From positions 62,001 to 126,000 of the forward strand of contig JAWKNJ010000014.1 in assembly GCA_041391765.1 (NCBI GenBank): a stretch of DNA of 64,000 nucleotides, given 5' to 3'. Origin of the DNA: SHAN690 sp041391765 (GTDB taxonomy: Bacteria > Bacteroidota > Bacteroidia > Flavobacteriales_G > Salibacteraceae). Within the stretch, counting starts at the first letter, position 1, and every line of letters begins with the position of its first letter. Below are positions 42,977 to 52,784 of this stretch, one piece after another. Under the pieces are notes generated by a model. It saw only the letters and a program-made list of their open reading frames with translations. It did not search any database and was not told the DNA's origin. The translations under genes and the position numbers were made by a program.

Positions 42977-44344
42977 TTAGCCAAACAATTCCTGAAACAC
43001 TTCGTCTACCCGTTTCACCGGGCGCACGTTGATGTTCATGCCTTTGGTTTCGATTCCTTTCAATCCATAACCTGAAACGAATATTTCTTCGAATCCAAGC
43101 TTCTCGGCTTCGCGAATTCGCTGGTCGATGCGTGTCACCGGACGAATTTCACCACTCAAGCCAATCTCCGCAGCGAAGCAGGTTTTAGGAGGAATGGGAT
43201 AGTCTTCTGAGCTGGAAAGTGCTGCACAAATCACGGCCAAGTCGATGGCCGGATCGTCCACGCGAATGCCGCCTGCCATGTTTAGGAACACATCAAACTT
43301 ACCGAGGTGGAATCCACATCGTTTTTCCAGGACGGCCAGCAGCATATGAAGTCTTCGAACATCAAAACCTGTGGTTGTTCTTTGCGGTGTTCCATACGCA
43401 GCCGTACTCACCAACGCTTGCACTTCAATCATCATGGGTCGGGCGCCTTCCATGCTGGCTGCGATAGCGGACCCACTCAGTCCTTCATCACGCTGACTAA
43501 GCAAAACTTGTGAAGGATCATTCACTTCTTTCAATCCCGAGCCTTGCATTTCATAGATCCCCAGTTCATTCGTTGAACCGAATCGATTTTTAGAAGAGCG
43601 TAGTAGCCGATACAAATGTTGACGATCACCTTCGAATTGAAGCACCACGTCCACCATGTGTTCCATCACCTTTGGTCCGGCAATGTTCCCTTCCTTGGTA
43701 ATGTGGCCTATCAACATGACCGGTGTGTTCGATTCCTTGGCGTATTGGATCAACTCTCCCGTACATTCTCTGATTTGTGCAACCGAACCCGGCACTGAAT
43801 CAATCTCCGGACTCTGAAGCGTTTGAATGGAGTCGACAATCACCAAATCAGGCTCGACCTCATCAATACGTTCCATCACGCGCTCGAGCGAAGTATCCGT
43901 CAACAACAGCAAATTGTCATGCAGTTTTCCAATCCGTTCTGCACGCATCTTGATCTGATTTGCACTCTCTTCCCCAGAAACGTAAAGTATCTTCTGGTTT
44001 GGCGAGTTAAGGCCAAGTTGCAACAACAGTGTTGACTTACCGATGCCTGGATCGCCACCGATAAGCATCACACTTCCGGGAACGACACCTCCTCCTAAAA
44101 CGCGATTCAATTCCGAATCAGGAAGAGGCATACGATCCGCTACCTCACTACTCACTTGAGTAATAGGAACAGGTTTCTTGGCTACACCTTCCGTAAATGT
44201 TCTCTTTCCGCCTCCCTTCTTTTCCTTGTAAATCACCTCTTCGATGAGCGTGTTCCACTCACCGCAGCCCGAACACTTTCCCATCCATTTTGGACTTTGT
44301 GTTCCACAGGTTTGACAAACAAATGCTGTTTTAGATTTTGCCAC
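42977..44344 (-). CDS. radA: DNA repair protein RadA (Sms)
   Basis: 455 aa from a GTG start. N-terminal zinc finger with C10, C13, C24, C27; RecA-like ATPase with Walker A GGDPGIGKSTL (about 95-105), the RadA-specific KNRFG motif in SSKNRFGSTNE, and a Lon-like C-terminal domain (AAYGTPQRTTTGFD...). It drives branch migration in recombination repair. The GTG is preferred because no ATG lies close and the zinc finger would otherwise be lost. Divergent from nothing directly: upstream lies the 3' end of another membrane-protein gene on the same strand. Confidence 0.95.
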   Translation of the reverse strand: MAKSKTAFVCQTCGTQSPKWMGKCSGCGEWNTLIEEVIYKEKKGGGKRTFTEGVAKKPVPITQVSSEVADRMPLPDSELNRVLGGGVVPGSVMLIGGDPGIGKSTLLLQLGLNSPNQKILYVSGEESANQIKMRAERIGKLHDNLLLLTDTSLERVMERIDEVEPDLVIVDSIQTLQSPEIDSVPGSVAQIRECTGELIQYAKESNTPVMLIGHITKEGNIAGPKVMEHMVDVVLQFEGDRQHLYRLLRSSKNRFGSTNELGIYEMQGSGLKEVNDPSQVLLSQRDEGLSGSAIAASMEGARPMMIEVQALVSTAAYGTPQRTTTGFDVRRLHMLLAVLEKRCGFHLGKFDVFLNMAGGIRVDDPAIDLAVICAALSSSEDYPIPPKTCFAAEIGLSGEIRPVTRIDQRIREAEKLGFEEIFVSGYGLKGIETKGMNINVRPVKRVDEVFQELFG

Positions 44345-44348
44345 GCTT

Positions 44349-44356
44349 CGAAATTA
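44349..44356 (-). promoter_or_regulatory. -7 box of radA
   Basis: On the minus strand TAATTTCG (seven of eight matches) ends 4 nt before the GTG start at 44344; the transcript would begin at or inside the start codon. Confidence 0.4.
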
Positions 44357-44368
44357 GAGTTTCCCCCA

Positions 44369-46138
44369 TCACTTCGCTTCTGAATCCCGCTCTAATACAA
44401 GAATGGAAACTGAAGCGAGTCTTAGTTTTTTGAGATTTCGATTCCATATATAAACGTGTACCATGTCCGCCTCATCTCTGACTTCTGGCGTCAGGTAACG
44501 GATTGTATCGGCATGATTTTCACTCAAATCAATGGGTTGCGCATGATATCCATAACTACCCTCTTCTCTAACCATCTCCGAAACAATATATAGCTCATCT
44601 CTTACCAGTACAGAATCCCCTGAAACGACAACTTCAATCCAAACATGATCTTTGTCGCTCAATTCTTCATACGGAGTCCTTAGAAGGGAAAAGAATTCGT
44701 TTTCTACTGCAACGGACTGTGCATTTGATAATTCGACCGCTCCATAATACTCCGGAAATTGCAGCTTAGCATTTCCATCAAAGGTCCTTCTTACCAGAAG
44801 TAACCGCTGCTTGGAGGCATTCCATTCTGTGTCCAAAAAAGTAGACCAATAATATTCCCCTGTCATTCTGTATGGATCTAAAATCCCGACTTCCTGTTGC
44901 CAATACTTGAAAAGACTGAGCAGAGCAGCCAGGCCAATGAAGGTTCCCAAAGCCAATCTTGCCCAACTTTTAAAATTGAACAGCCGCTCCAGAAAATAGG
45001 CCAAGCCGAATGCAATGAATGGGTAGGTCACAATCATCGGACGACAAGAAAAGGCTGCTCCATACCACCACTCTGTCCAACTTGAAACTACCCATAATTC
45101 AAGAGCCACAAATACCACGATGGGAAGTCCAAGCGATGGTTTTTTTGTTGTTAACCAAATCAGTCCTGCCAGCACGAATGCGATAAGCGGGGTATATACG
45201 AACCACCCCTTTCTATAACTGAACAAAACATCCCAAATGTGTGGAGAGAAAAAATCCAAACCAACACCGGGATTGACATAACTGTCATATAGCAAGTGCC
45301 CCGTTTTCGAATACCAATACCACAGTTGTGGGGCGGCCATTAATATTACACCAAAACCTGCAATGCATAACGTTTTCCAATGACTCAGCAGCTGACTCAA
45401 TTGTCCCCTTAAACCGCTTATCGTACAAGCATTCCAGCAGAGCAGCAAAACAATTATCACCCCTTCGCTTGGTTTTACTAAGATCATAAGTGCGGCTGCG
45501 ATAACTGAAATTATCAGGTATCTAGGTTTACCATATTGATAAAACCGGTCAATACAATAAACTGACACAACAGCTAGCATGAAAAGAACATTAACCGTTT
45601 CCAGATTCTTAATCGTAAGGTGATGGATCACATTAGTTCCGAAAACCATCAGCAGAATGGTTAGCCCAGCTGCCTTGTCACCGAAATATTTAATGAGAAG
45701 TTTCCTTAGATAAACCAATCCAATAATCGTGTAGGAAATGCAGCCAATTGCCAATGAGTATTGATATGGCGCTGAGAACCCGTCTGATTCGAATCCAAAC
45801 GACAATGCAACTAGATGGGCAATGAAGAAAAAGGGCAAATAAAACAATGACATGCCCATCAGAAAAAAGTACATAGGTTCACCTGAAGGGCTCGCGGATA
45901 GCTGATAAAGCGTGTCGGTCAAATGATAAGTCTCATTAGCCTGATGAATCCACGAAATATCGTTCAGCAAAAAATCGCCATGTATGAAAATGGATGGGAG
46001 ATAGAGGTAATAACCAAACGCGTCCCAGGAGATTTCGTGCGTGTGCACATTTAGCAACCGGTAGACTACAATGAATAATACCGAAATGGCAAGTGTTATT
46101 AATGAATAATTTGCCCTTGCCCAGGTGGTCATGCGCAA
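44369..46138 (-). CDS. Multi-pass membrane protein, GT39-like
   Basis: 589 aa with about ten membrane helices and a C-terminal soluble part (about 430-589). HEISWDAFGYYLYLPSIF in the first external loop (Asp in the usual acidic position), TNVIHHLTIKNLETVNVLF and SEWWYGAAFSCRPMIVTYPF place it in the wide polyprenyl-phosphate-sugar glycosyltransferase group, but the acidic pair of ArnT is incomplete, so the call is tentative. Located between sufS (11 nt upstream) and radA on the same strand; it may ride on the suf mRNA. Confidence 0.6.
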   Translation of the reverse strand: MRMTTWARANYSLITLAISVLFIVVYRLLNVHTHEISWDAFGYYLYLPSIFIHGDFLLNDISWIHQANETYHLTDTLYQLSASPSGEPMYFFLMGMSLFYLPFFFIAHLVALSFGFESDGFSAPYQYSLAIGCISYTIIGLVYLRKLLIKYFGDKAAGLTILLMVFGTNVIHHLTIKNLETVNVLFMLAVVSVYCIDRFYQYGKPRYLIISVIAAALMILVKPSEGVIIVLLLCWNACTISGLRGQLSQLLSHWKTLCIAGFGVILMAAPQLWYWYSKTGHLLYDSYVNPGVGLDFFSPHIWDVLFSYRKGWFVYTPLIAFVLAGLIWLTTKKPSLGLPIVVFVALELWVVSSWTEWWYGAAFSCRPMIVTYPFIAFGLAYFLERLFNFKSWARLALGTFIGLAALLSLFKYWQQEVGILDPYRMTGEYYWSTFLDTEWNASKQRLLLVRRTFDGNAKLQFPEYYGAVELSNAQSVAVENEFFSLLRTPYEELSDKDHVWIEVVVSGDSVLVRDELYIVSEMVREEGSYGYHAQPIDLSENHADTIRYLTPEVRDEADMVHVYIWNRNLKKLRLASVSILVLERDSEAK

Positions 46139-46149
46139 TGTTAGATGTT

Positions 46150-47370
46150 CTACTCTAACATCGCAACTGCTCTCCTTACCCCTTCCGCCAAAGCATCCAC
46201 TTCGGCTTTGGTATTATAAGCAGCGAAAGAAGCCCTGACCGTTCCAGGAATACCAAAGCGATCCATCAGAGGCATGGCGCAGTGATGGCCAGTGCGAACA
46301 GCAATTCCCAATTGATCCAAGATGGTTCCCATGTCAAACGGATGAACATCCGCCACCAAAAAAGATATGACCGATGCCTTGCGCTCAGCTGTACCAATTA
46401 TTCTTAATTCAGGGATTTCGAGCAGCTTCTCGGTGGCATATTCCAGAAGTTCGTGCTCATGTTTAGCAATCTTCTCCAAGCCCCACTCTTCCATGAAATC
46501 TAAAGCCTCTCCAAACGCAATGACATCCGCAATATTGGGCGTTCCAGCCTCGAATTTGAAGGGCAGTTCATTGTAGGTTGTTTCTTCAAACGTGACCCTA
46601 TCAATCATCTCCCCACCGCCTTGATAGGGAGGCATGTCGTTGAGCCATTGCTCTTTGCCATAAAGCACGCCAATACCAGTGGGCCCATACATTTTATGCG
46701 AGGAGAAACAGTAAAAATCCGCGTCCAAATCCTGAACGTCAATCCGAAGGTGAGGTGAGGCTTGAGCACCATCGATCAACACAGCCGAGCCAACCTTGTG
46801 CGCTTTGGTGATAATTTCTTCAATTGGATTGATGGTTCCGAGCGCATTACTGATGTGTGCGACTGCAACCATTCTAGTATTCCCGCTTAGCAGTTCATCA
46901 AAACGATCCATGATCAATTCACCCGAATCACTCACAGGAACAACATTGAGTTTGGCACCCCATTCATCACACATCATTTGCCACGGAACGATGTTGCTGT
47001 GGTGTTCCAAAGCGGTAATTAAAACCTCGTCACCATCATCCTGAAATACCTTTCCAAAAGAACTTGCTACCAGGTTGATCGCTTCGGTAGTACCGCGTGT
47101 GAAGATGATCTCATGATCGTGCGTGGCATTTATAAATGCCCGCGTTTTTCTTCTCACTTCCTCAAAACGATCCGTGGCCTTCTGGCTAAGATGGTGCACT
47201 CCACGGTGCACGTTTGCATGTTCGTAGGTATAATAACGGGTCAACGCATCAATGACTTGATGCGGCTTTTGAGATGACGCGGCATTGTCCAAATAGACCA
47301 ATGCCCTGCCGTTGACTTGCCTCTCAAGAATTGGAAACTGAGCTCTGAATTTTTTAGAATCGAAACTCAT
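46150..47370 (-). CDS. sufS: Cysteine desulfurase SufS
   Basis: 406 aa, PLP enzyme that takes sulfur from cysteine for the SUF pathway. PLP lysine K226 in SSHKMYGPTG, active-site Cys364 in RTGHHCAMP (the SufS-type short loop), and LDNAASSQKP at the N-terminus. It ends the suf run: overlaps sufD by 4 nt. Its activator SufE is encoded about 30 kb away at 15799-16230. Confidence 0.96.
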   Translation of the reverse strand: MSFDSKKFRAQFPILERQVNGRALVYLDNAASSQKPHQVIDALTRYYTYEHANVHRGVHHLSQKATDRFEEVRRKTRAFINATHDHEIIFTRGTTEAINLVASSFGKVFQDDGDEVLITALEHHSNIVPWQMMCDEWGAKLNVVPVSDSGELIMDRFDELLSGNTRMVAVAHISNALGTINPIEEIITKAHKVGSAVLIDGAQASPHLRIDVQDLDADFYCFSSHKMYGPTGIGVLYGKEQWLNDMPPYQGGGEMIDRVTFEETTYNELPFKFEAGTPNIADVIAFGEALDFMEEWGLEKIAKHEHELLEYATEKLLEIPELRIIGTAERKASVISFLVADVHPFDMGTILDQLGIAVRTGHHCAMPLMDRFGIPGTVRASFAAYNTKAEVDALAEGVRRAVAMLE

Positions 47371-48617
47371 TGGAACTTGCTTTCAATAAAGCGCGCAATG
47401 TCTTCACGAATTGCTGCGTGCTCTATGACTTCGATCACATCAGCCGCAAACGCTTGCACCAACAATCGGTGCGCGGCCTCTTTTCCAAGGCCTCGACTCC
47501 GCAGATAAAACATGGCCTCTTCGTCCAATTGCCCAACAGTACATCCGTGTGAGCACTTAACATCATCGGCATAAATCTCTAACTCCGGCTTAGTGTTAAT
47601 CGTGGCTGCATCACTCAACAAAATGTTTTGATTGCTCTGAAATGCATTTGTTTTCTGTGCATCCTGATGCACCATGATTTTCCCGTTGAACACACCTGTC
47701 GATCGGTCAGTCATAACGCCTTTGTAAAGCTCGTTGCTATTACAGTTAGGTTTCTGATGATCTGCATATGTTTGGTTGTCCACATGCTGACGATCGCTAG
47801 TGAAATAAATTCCCATCATGTTGGTTTCGCAGCCTTCGCCTGTGATAGAAGCATGAATGTTGTTTCGAACTAATTTACCGGACTTGGTGACCGTCACCTG
47901 CGTATAATGACTATCTCGCTTTTGCTCAACATACGTGGCATTGATTCCTGAAGCCGAAGGGCCTTCATTTTCGATGAGGTAATATGTGGCCTTGGCATTC
48001 TCATCCACAAATATCTCAGTCACCGCATTGCTGAATGATCCATCATTCTGATCGCCTTCAAACTGATGCAAAAGTGAAATCTCAGCCCCGCGTTCGATGT
48101 GAATCAGGTTTCGAACATTCGAGGCCTGCTTTGTTCCTTGTGCGATGTTCAAGATGCAGACAGGCTTTTCAATTCGCGTGTTTGCAACTACTTTGATGTA
48201 GGCTCCATCTTCAAAAAAAGCCGTGTTCAGTGAAACAAAGGCTTGCTCTTCAATGTCTCCCTGCTTTCCCAGTTTGTCCAACATCTGATTACGTTGTGTT
48301 CCAAATGAGCTTGCCATAGAAACCGCGATCATACCTTCCGGAACAGCATCACTCAAGTCCGCATGAAAACGGCCATTTATGAAAACCAACGTTGCATAAT
48401 CCGCGCCTTGTATTCTGAACTGCTCAATTGTTTCAAGTCTTCCTTCCGCATGACCATAGTCTGCAGAAACCAATGAAGACACTCGAGTATATTTCCACTT
48501 CTCATCCCGTGTTGTTGGAAAAGCGAGTCCGTTGCGAATAGCAGCTCTTGCTTGTCCTTGAATAGGGAACAAGGCCGGTTTGCTATCGAATTGCTTTAGA
48601 AATGCATCTTTGGTCAT
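47367..48617 (-). CDS. sufD: Fe-S assembly protein SufD
   Basis: 416 aa from the ATG at 48617, which overlaps the sufC stop by 4 nt; an earlier in-frame start at 48641 is less likely. SufD pairs with SufB in the SufBC2D scaffold. Seen are FPTTRDEKWKYTRVSSL near the N-terminus, the beta-helix core, and CSHGCTVGQLDEEAMFYLRSRG, the C-terminal SufB/D signature with the conserved Cys-Ser-His. Confidence 0.95.
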   Translation of the reverse strand: MTKDAFLKQFDSKPALFPIQGQARAAIRNGLAFPTTRDEKWKYTRVSSLVSADYGHAEGRLETIEQFRIQGADYATLVFINGRFHADLSDAVPEGMIAVSMASSFGTQRNQMLDKLGKQGDIEEQAFVSLNTAFFEDGAYIKVVANTRIEKPVCILNIAQGTKQASNVRNLIHIERGAEISLLHQFEGDQNDGSFSNAVTEIFVDENAKATYYLIENEGPSASGINATYVEQKRDSHYTQVTVTKSGKLVRNNIHASITGEGCETNMMGIYFTSDRQHVDNQTYADHQKPNCNSNELYKGVMTDRSTGVFNGKIMVHQDAQKTNAFQSNQNILLSDAATINTKPELEIYADDVKCSHGCTVGQLDEEAMFYLRSRGLGKEAAHRLLVQAFAADVIEVIEHAAIREDIARFIESKFQ

Positions 48618-49381
48618 GCGGTCACTTCTTCTTTGATCCAATCGTAACCCTTTTCTTCCAGCTCCAGGGCCAATTCTTTTCCGCCTGACTTCACAATGCG
48701 ACCATTGTATAGAACATGGACGAAGTCAGGAACGATATAGTCCAACAAGCGTTGATAGTGCGTGATAACTATGAATCCGCGATCGGAACTTCGAAGCTTG
48801 TTAACACCATTTGCCACGATCTTCAACGCATCAATATCAAGCCCAGAATCAGTTTCGTCTAATATTCCTAATTTGGGTTCAAGCATTGCCATTTGGAAGA
48901 TCTCGTTTCGCTTCTTTTCTCCGCCTGAAAAACCCTCATTCACTGCTCGATTTGCCAAGTTCTCTTTCAATTCAACGAGCGCTTGCTTTTCCTTCACCAT
49001 CATCATGAAGTCCTTTGCCGTGATGTCAGGCAGGCCTTGGTGGTTTCGCTTTGCATTGACAGCCGCTTTCAGAAAGTTGATGTTGCTAACCCCTGGTATT
49101 TCGACCGGATACTGAAACGCTAAAAACAATCCTTCACGGGCGCGCTCTTCTGCGGGCCGATCCAATAAATCCTTTCCTAAGAATTTTACATCGTCCGCCT
49201 CAACTTCGTATTCCTCTCTGCCTGCCAATACAGACGACAACGTACTCTTTCCACTTCCGTTTGGCCCCATAATAGCATGCACCTCACCGGCATTTACTGT
49301 GAAGTTGATGCCCTTCAGAATCTGGTTTCCATCAATGGAAGCCTTGAGGTTTTTGATTGATAATAATTGATCCATATTCAC
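48614..49381 (-). CDS. sufC: Fe-S assembly ATPase SufC
   Basis: 255 aa ABC-type ATPase of the SufBCD complex. Walker A GPNGSGKSTL, the SufC signature FSGGEKKRNE, Walker B LGILDETDSGLD (DET rather than DEP, usual for SufC) and HYQRLL with the switch His. An alternative ATG two codons later is possible. The upstream gene is not sufB but a GT39-like gene (4-nt gap). Confidence 0.96.
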   Translation of the reverse strand: MNMDQLLSIKNLKASIDGNQILKGINFTVNAGEVHAIMGPNGSGKSTLSSVLAGREEYEVEADDVKFLGKDLLDRPAEERAREGLFLAFQYPVEIPGVSNINFLKAAVNAKRNHQGLPDITAKDFMMMVKEKQALVELKENLANRAVNEGFSGGEKKRNEIFQMAMLEPKLGILDETDSGLDIDALKIVANGVNKLRSSDRGFIVITHYQRLLDYIVPDFVHVLYNGRIVKSGGKELALELEEKGYDWIKEEVTA

Positions 49382-49385
49382 TTTT

Positions 49386-50831
49386 CTAATCCATTTCTTG
49401 TGGGATTGTGCCTGTAACCCGATACAATACGGCAGTCCTGCAACTATCCAAAATTTCGTAATGATATCTACTCTCCAATTTCTCCTTGTGAGATTCTGCT
49501 CTCAGCAGCAATCTATCGCCCTGTGAAATTCCATCAACTTCATTTTGCAGTATCAATTCCTGACCAATGGTCGCGAACTTGTGCTTGTAAAAGAGTATTG
49601 AACCTTCAAAATGGTCATGAACCACAATAACATTATTGAGATCCTTTTTCTGTCGAAATGCTTTGTTTAGAAATATCTCCTGTGACTCGAAATCCATCTC
49701 CTGCAAATTCAGTGTCATTGCCTGAGTGTGTTGGAACATTCTGAAGGTTGGAAAAAAGAACAAGACTGCGACTAATACTGACTTTCTCGTGTTAACTTGA
49801 GATTTTAATATGCTGTTTATTCCATATGCTGTTGAAATAGCCGCCAAGGGATAAAATGGCATGTCGTACCAAACCAACTTTGAACGAGAAAATGAAATAA
49901 CCAGCAAATACACTAAAGCTGAAATGGAAGCCAGTGTAACAAATGGGCGAGCTTCATCCTTGAAGAATGAAATCACAATCCCAGCCGCTGCCAAAGGCAT
50001 CCACCACATGTATCTTCCATCGATCATGTTTCGGAAATAATATATCCACCAATGGTCATGTCCAACAGACTGGGTATATCGCCCTACGTTAGATCTAAAA
50101 AACATACCCAAATAGCCTGGTTGTGCAGATTCTCTCAAAAAAATGTATGATATCATTATAGCAACAGCACCTAAAATCCCGACATACAATTGCCAAGATT
50201 TCAATAAGTCGATAACCAGAGATCTCTTATAAATGATTGTGTATAAGGCAAATCCAGGCAAAAAAAGTACTGTGGCCATTGACTTTGCCCAGAATCCAAC
50301 ACCAATCACAAATAGCAACATCCACAACGAACTATGATCGCGAGTTTGACTAAAGCGATAGAAGAAAATGAATTGCAAGGTGAGGCAAAGTGTGATTAAG
50401 GCATCAGCTTCTGCCCCGCGTCCCGTGTGATATCCAATGAACCCAATGGAAGTCAGCAAAACCATAGCTGACATCATGGCTACCTCATGACCAAGCTCCT
50501 TTCTCGAACTGAAGAAAATGAGTAAAACTACGATTGCCGAAGCCACTGCGCTGGGCAGGCGGACTGCTAGTTCGCTCACTCCCAGCAAAGAAATCGAAAG
50601 CATTTGTAGCCATGTTTGTAGCGGTGGCTTTGAAGAAGTGAAACTCGGTTCACCATTGAAATAACTAACCAACCATGATCCTTGATCCAGCATCTCAACT
50701 GCGTGCACAGCAAACCAACCTTCGTCCCACAAGCGAATATGAGGAGATCCTAACTTCACAAAAAGGAACAGGTAGATGGGAATCAACAACAACACCCAAC
50801 TCAGATTTCGGTATTTACCCGGAAGATTCAT
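49386..50831 (-). CDS. GT39/ArnT-like glycosyltransferase inside the suf operon
   Basis: 481 aa. About eleven membrane helices and a short C-terminal soluble domain. It has the full family signature in the first external loop, RLWDEGWFAVHAVEM (Asp-Glu pair), then SSKPPLQTWLQMLSISLLG and GRGAEADALITLCL, typical of ArnT and bacterial PMT_2 proteins using polyprenyl-phosphate sugars. It is placed between sufB (3-nt gap) and sufC (4-nt gap) on the same strand, so it should be co-expressed with the Fe-S genes although no functional link is known. Confidence 0.85.
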   Translation of the reverse strand: MNLPGKYRNLSWVLLLIPIYLFLFVKLGSPHIRLWDEGWFAVHAVEMLDQGSWLVSYFNGEPSFTSSKPPLQTWLQMLSISLLGVSELAVRLPSAVASAIVVLLIFFSSRKELGHEVAMMSAMVLLTSIGFIGYHTGRGAEADALITLCLTLQFIFFYRFSQTRDHSSLWMLLFVIGVGFWAKSMATVLFLPGFALYTIIYKRSLVIDLLKSWQLYVGILGAVAIMISYIFLRESAQPGYLGMFFRSNVGRYTQSVGHDHWWIYYFRNMIDGRYMWWMPLAAAGIVISFFKDEARPFVTLASISALVYLLVISFSRSKLVWYDMPFYPLAAISTAYGINSILKSQVNTRKSVLVAVLFFFPTFRMFQHTQAMTLNLQEMDFESQEIFLNKAFRQKKDLNNVIVVHDHFEGSILFYKHKFATIGQELILQNEVDGISQGDRLLLRAESHKEKLESRYHYEILDSCRTAVLYRVTGTIPQEMD

Positions 50832-50834
50832 CGA

Positions 50835-52283
50835 TCAGCCCACGCTGCCTTCAAGCGAAATACTAAGCAATTTTTGAGCTTCTATAGCAAATTCCATCGG
50901 TAGTTTATTCAAGACTTCTTTGGCATATCCATTGACAATTAAACTGACTGCTTTCTCTTCATCAATGCCTCGTTGAAGGCAATAGAATATTTGATCCTCT
51001 CCAATTTTTGAGGTCGTAGCCTCATGTTCGATTTTGGATGAACTGTTTTGAACTTCTATGTAGGGGAATGTATGTGCTCCACATTCGCTGCCTAACAACA
51101 GCGAATCACACTGACTAAAGTTTCTGGCATTGGATGCATTCGGAAGCACTTTCACCAGTCCGCGATAGCTGTTATTACTTTTTCCCGCTGAAATGCCTTT
51201 GGAAATAATAGTGCTTTTCGTGTTCTTGCCAATGTGAGTCATCTTTGTACCAGTATCAGCTTGCTGATAGTTGTTCGTGACTGCTACAGAATAAAACTCA
51301 CCAATGGAGTTATCTCCCTTCAATATACAGCTTGGATATTTCCAGGTAATTGCCGAACCTGTTTCCACCTGTGTCCAGCTTATTTTCGAGTTACTTCCAT
51401 CGCACAATCCCCGCTTCGTTACGAAATTGTAAATGCCGCCTTTGCCTTCTTCATTGCCTGGATACCAGTTCTGCACAGTGCTGTATTTGATCTCCGCATC
51501 ATCCATGGCAATCAATTCTACGACTGCAGCATGCAGCTGATTTTCGTCCCGCATTGGCGCTGTGCAACCTTCAAGATAGCTCACATATGAACCACTATCA
51601 GCAACGACTAGCGTTCTCTCAAACTGCCCAGTCTGGGCTTCGTTGATTCGGAAGTACGTGCTCAATTCCATTGGGCATCGAACTCCTTTCGGGATATAAC
51701 AAAACGACCCATCCGTGAACACAGCAGAATTCAATGCTGCGTAAAAGTTGTCGTTTGCTGGAACCACCTTTCCCAAGTACTTCTTCACCAGTTCCGGATG
51801 GTTGTGAACTGCTTCTGAAAAGGAGCAAAAAATAATGCCAAGCTCGGCCAATTTTTCCTTGAAGCTGGTTTCAACACTAACACTATCTACAACAACATCA
51901 ACGGCAACCCCAGTTAAACGCTTTTGTTCCTCCGTGCTGATTCCCAGCTTATCATACATTGCTTTCAATTCGGGATCTAGTTCATCCAGGCTGTTTAAAC
52001 GCTTCTTCGTTTTTGGCGCAGAGTAATAGTAAATGTCTTGAAAATCAACCTTTTGATGATGTATATGAGCCCAAGTTGGCTCAACCATATCCCGCCATTG
52101 CTTAAAGGCATTCAATCTATATTCCAGTAGCCACTCAGGCTCATTTTTCTTAGCTGAGATAAATCGAATAATATCCTCACTCAACCCCTTTGGAGCCTTA
52201 TCAGACTCAAAGTTGGAGACGAATCCAAATTCGTATTTTTTATGTTTTAGCTCTTCCGCTAATTCTGCTTCTGTATAAGCCAT
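50835..52283 (-). CDS. sufB: Fe-S assembly protein SufB
   Basis: 482 aa, core scaffold of SufBC2D. Clear motifs include YHSA-like YYSAPKTKKRLNSLDEL, DGSFCYIPKGVRCPMELSTYFRIN, EGCTAPMRDENQLHAAVVELIA (Cys of the SufB signature) and SLLLGSECGAHTFPYIEVQN with the conserved Cys and His near the C-terminus. It is separated from sufA by 36 nt and from the GT39-like gene by 3 nt. Confidence 0.96.
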   Translation of the reverse strand: MAYTEAELAEELKHKKYEFGFVSNFESDKAPKGLSEDIIRFISAKKNEPEWLLEYRLNAFKQWRDMVEPTWAHIHHQKVDFQDIYYYSAPKTKKRLNSLDELDPELKAMYDKLGISTEEQKRLTGVAVDVVVDSVSVETSFKEKLAELGIIFCSFSEAVHNHPELVKKYLGKVVPANDNFYAALNSAVFTDGSFCYIPKGVRCPMELSTYFRINEAQTGQFERTLVVADSGSYVSYLEGCTAPMRDENQLHAAVVELIAMDDAEIKYSTVQNWYPGNEEGKGGIYNFVTKRGLCDGSNSKISWTQVETGSAITWKYPSCILKGDNSIGEFYSVAVTNNYQQADTGTKMTHIGKNTKSTIISKGISAGKSNNSYRGLVKVLPNASNARNFSQCDSLLLGSECGAHTFPYIEVQNSSSKIEHEATTSKIGEDQIFYCLQRGIDEEKAVSLIVNGYAKEVLNKLPMEFAIEAQKLLSISLEGSVG

Positions 52284-52319
52284 ATCAATTGCCTTGGGCT
52301 GTGGAACGTTCTGAATAAA

Positions 52320-52649
52320 TCAAATTGAAAAACTCTCTCCACAACCACAGGTTCTGGTTGCGTTTGGATTTATAAACTGAAACCCTTTTCCATTTAATCC
52401 ACCACTAAAATCTAATTCTGTCCCAACTAAATAGAGGAAGCTCTTCTTATCCACGACAATCTTCACTCCCTTATCCTCAAAAACTTTGTCATCCGCTTTA
52501 AGTTGAGTGTCGAAGTCCATCAAGTAAGTCAACCCAGAACAGCCACCACCTTTCACTCCGACACGAATGAATGAATCTATAGCATGCCCTTGTTCTTGAA
52601 TTAATTTTACAACTTCTGCCTTCGCAGTTTCTGAAACACTTATCATCAT
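52320..52649 (-). CDS. sufA: A-type Fe-S carrier SufA/IscA
   Basis: 109 aa with the three ligand cysteines of A-type carriers: C37 in GGGCSGL, and C101 and C103 in TRTCGCGESF. Start at 52649 or the second Met at 52646. It is the first gene of the suf operon and has a good promoter 52 nt upstream. It may deliver clusters built by SufBCD. Confidence 0.95.
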   Translation of the reverse strand: MMISVSETAKAEVVKLIQEQGHAIDSFIRVGVKGGGCSGLTYLMDFDTQLKADDKVFEDKGVKIVVDKKSFLYLVGTELDFSGGLNGKGFQFINPNATRTCGCGESFSI

Positions 52650-52700
52650 TATTCTCTTTGCTCTAATTTAGATCGCTTCTAAATAGATATGTCAAGAATG

Positions 52701-52728
52701 CAAAAGTACTATATGTTCAGGTTTTCAA
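52701..52728 (-). promoter_or_regulatory. Promoter of the suf operon
   Basis: On the minus strand TTG (52728-52726), a 17-nt spacer and TACTTTTG (52708-52701, exact TAnnTTTG): the best full promoter match in the window. It predicts a leader of about 45 nt. No IscR- or Fur-like operator was recognised. Confidence 0.6.
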
Positions 52729-52784
52729 CAAGCCAAAGTATCCTTACCTTGCGTGCATTATAACTGTGCTGTAATACCTTCTTA

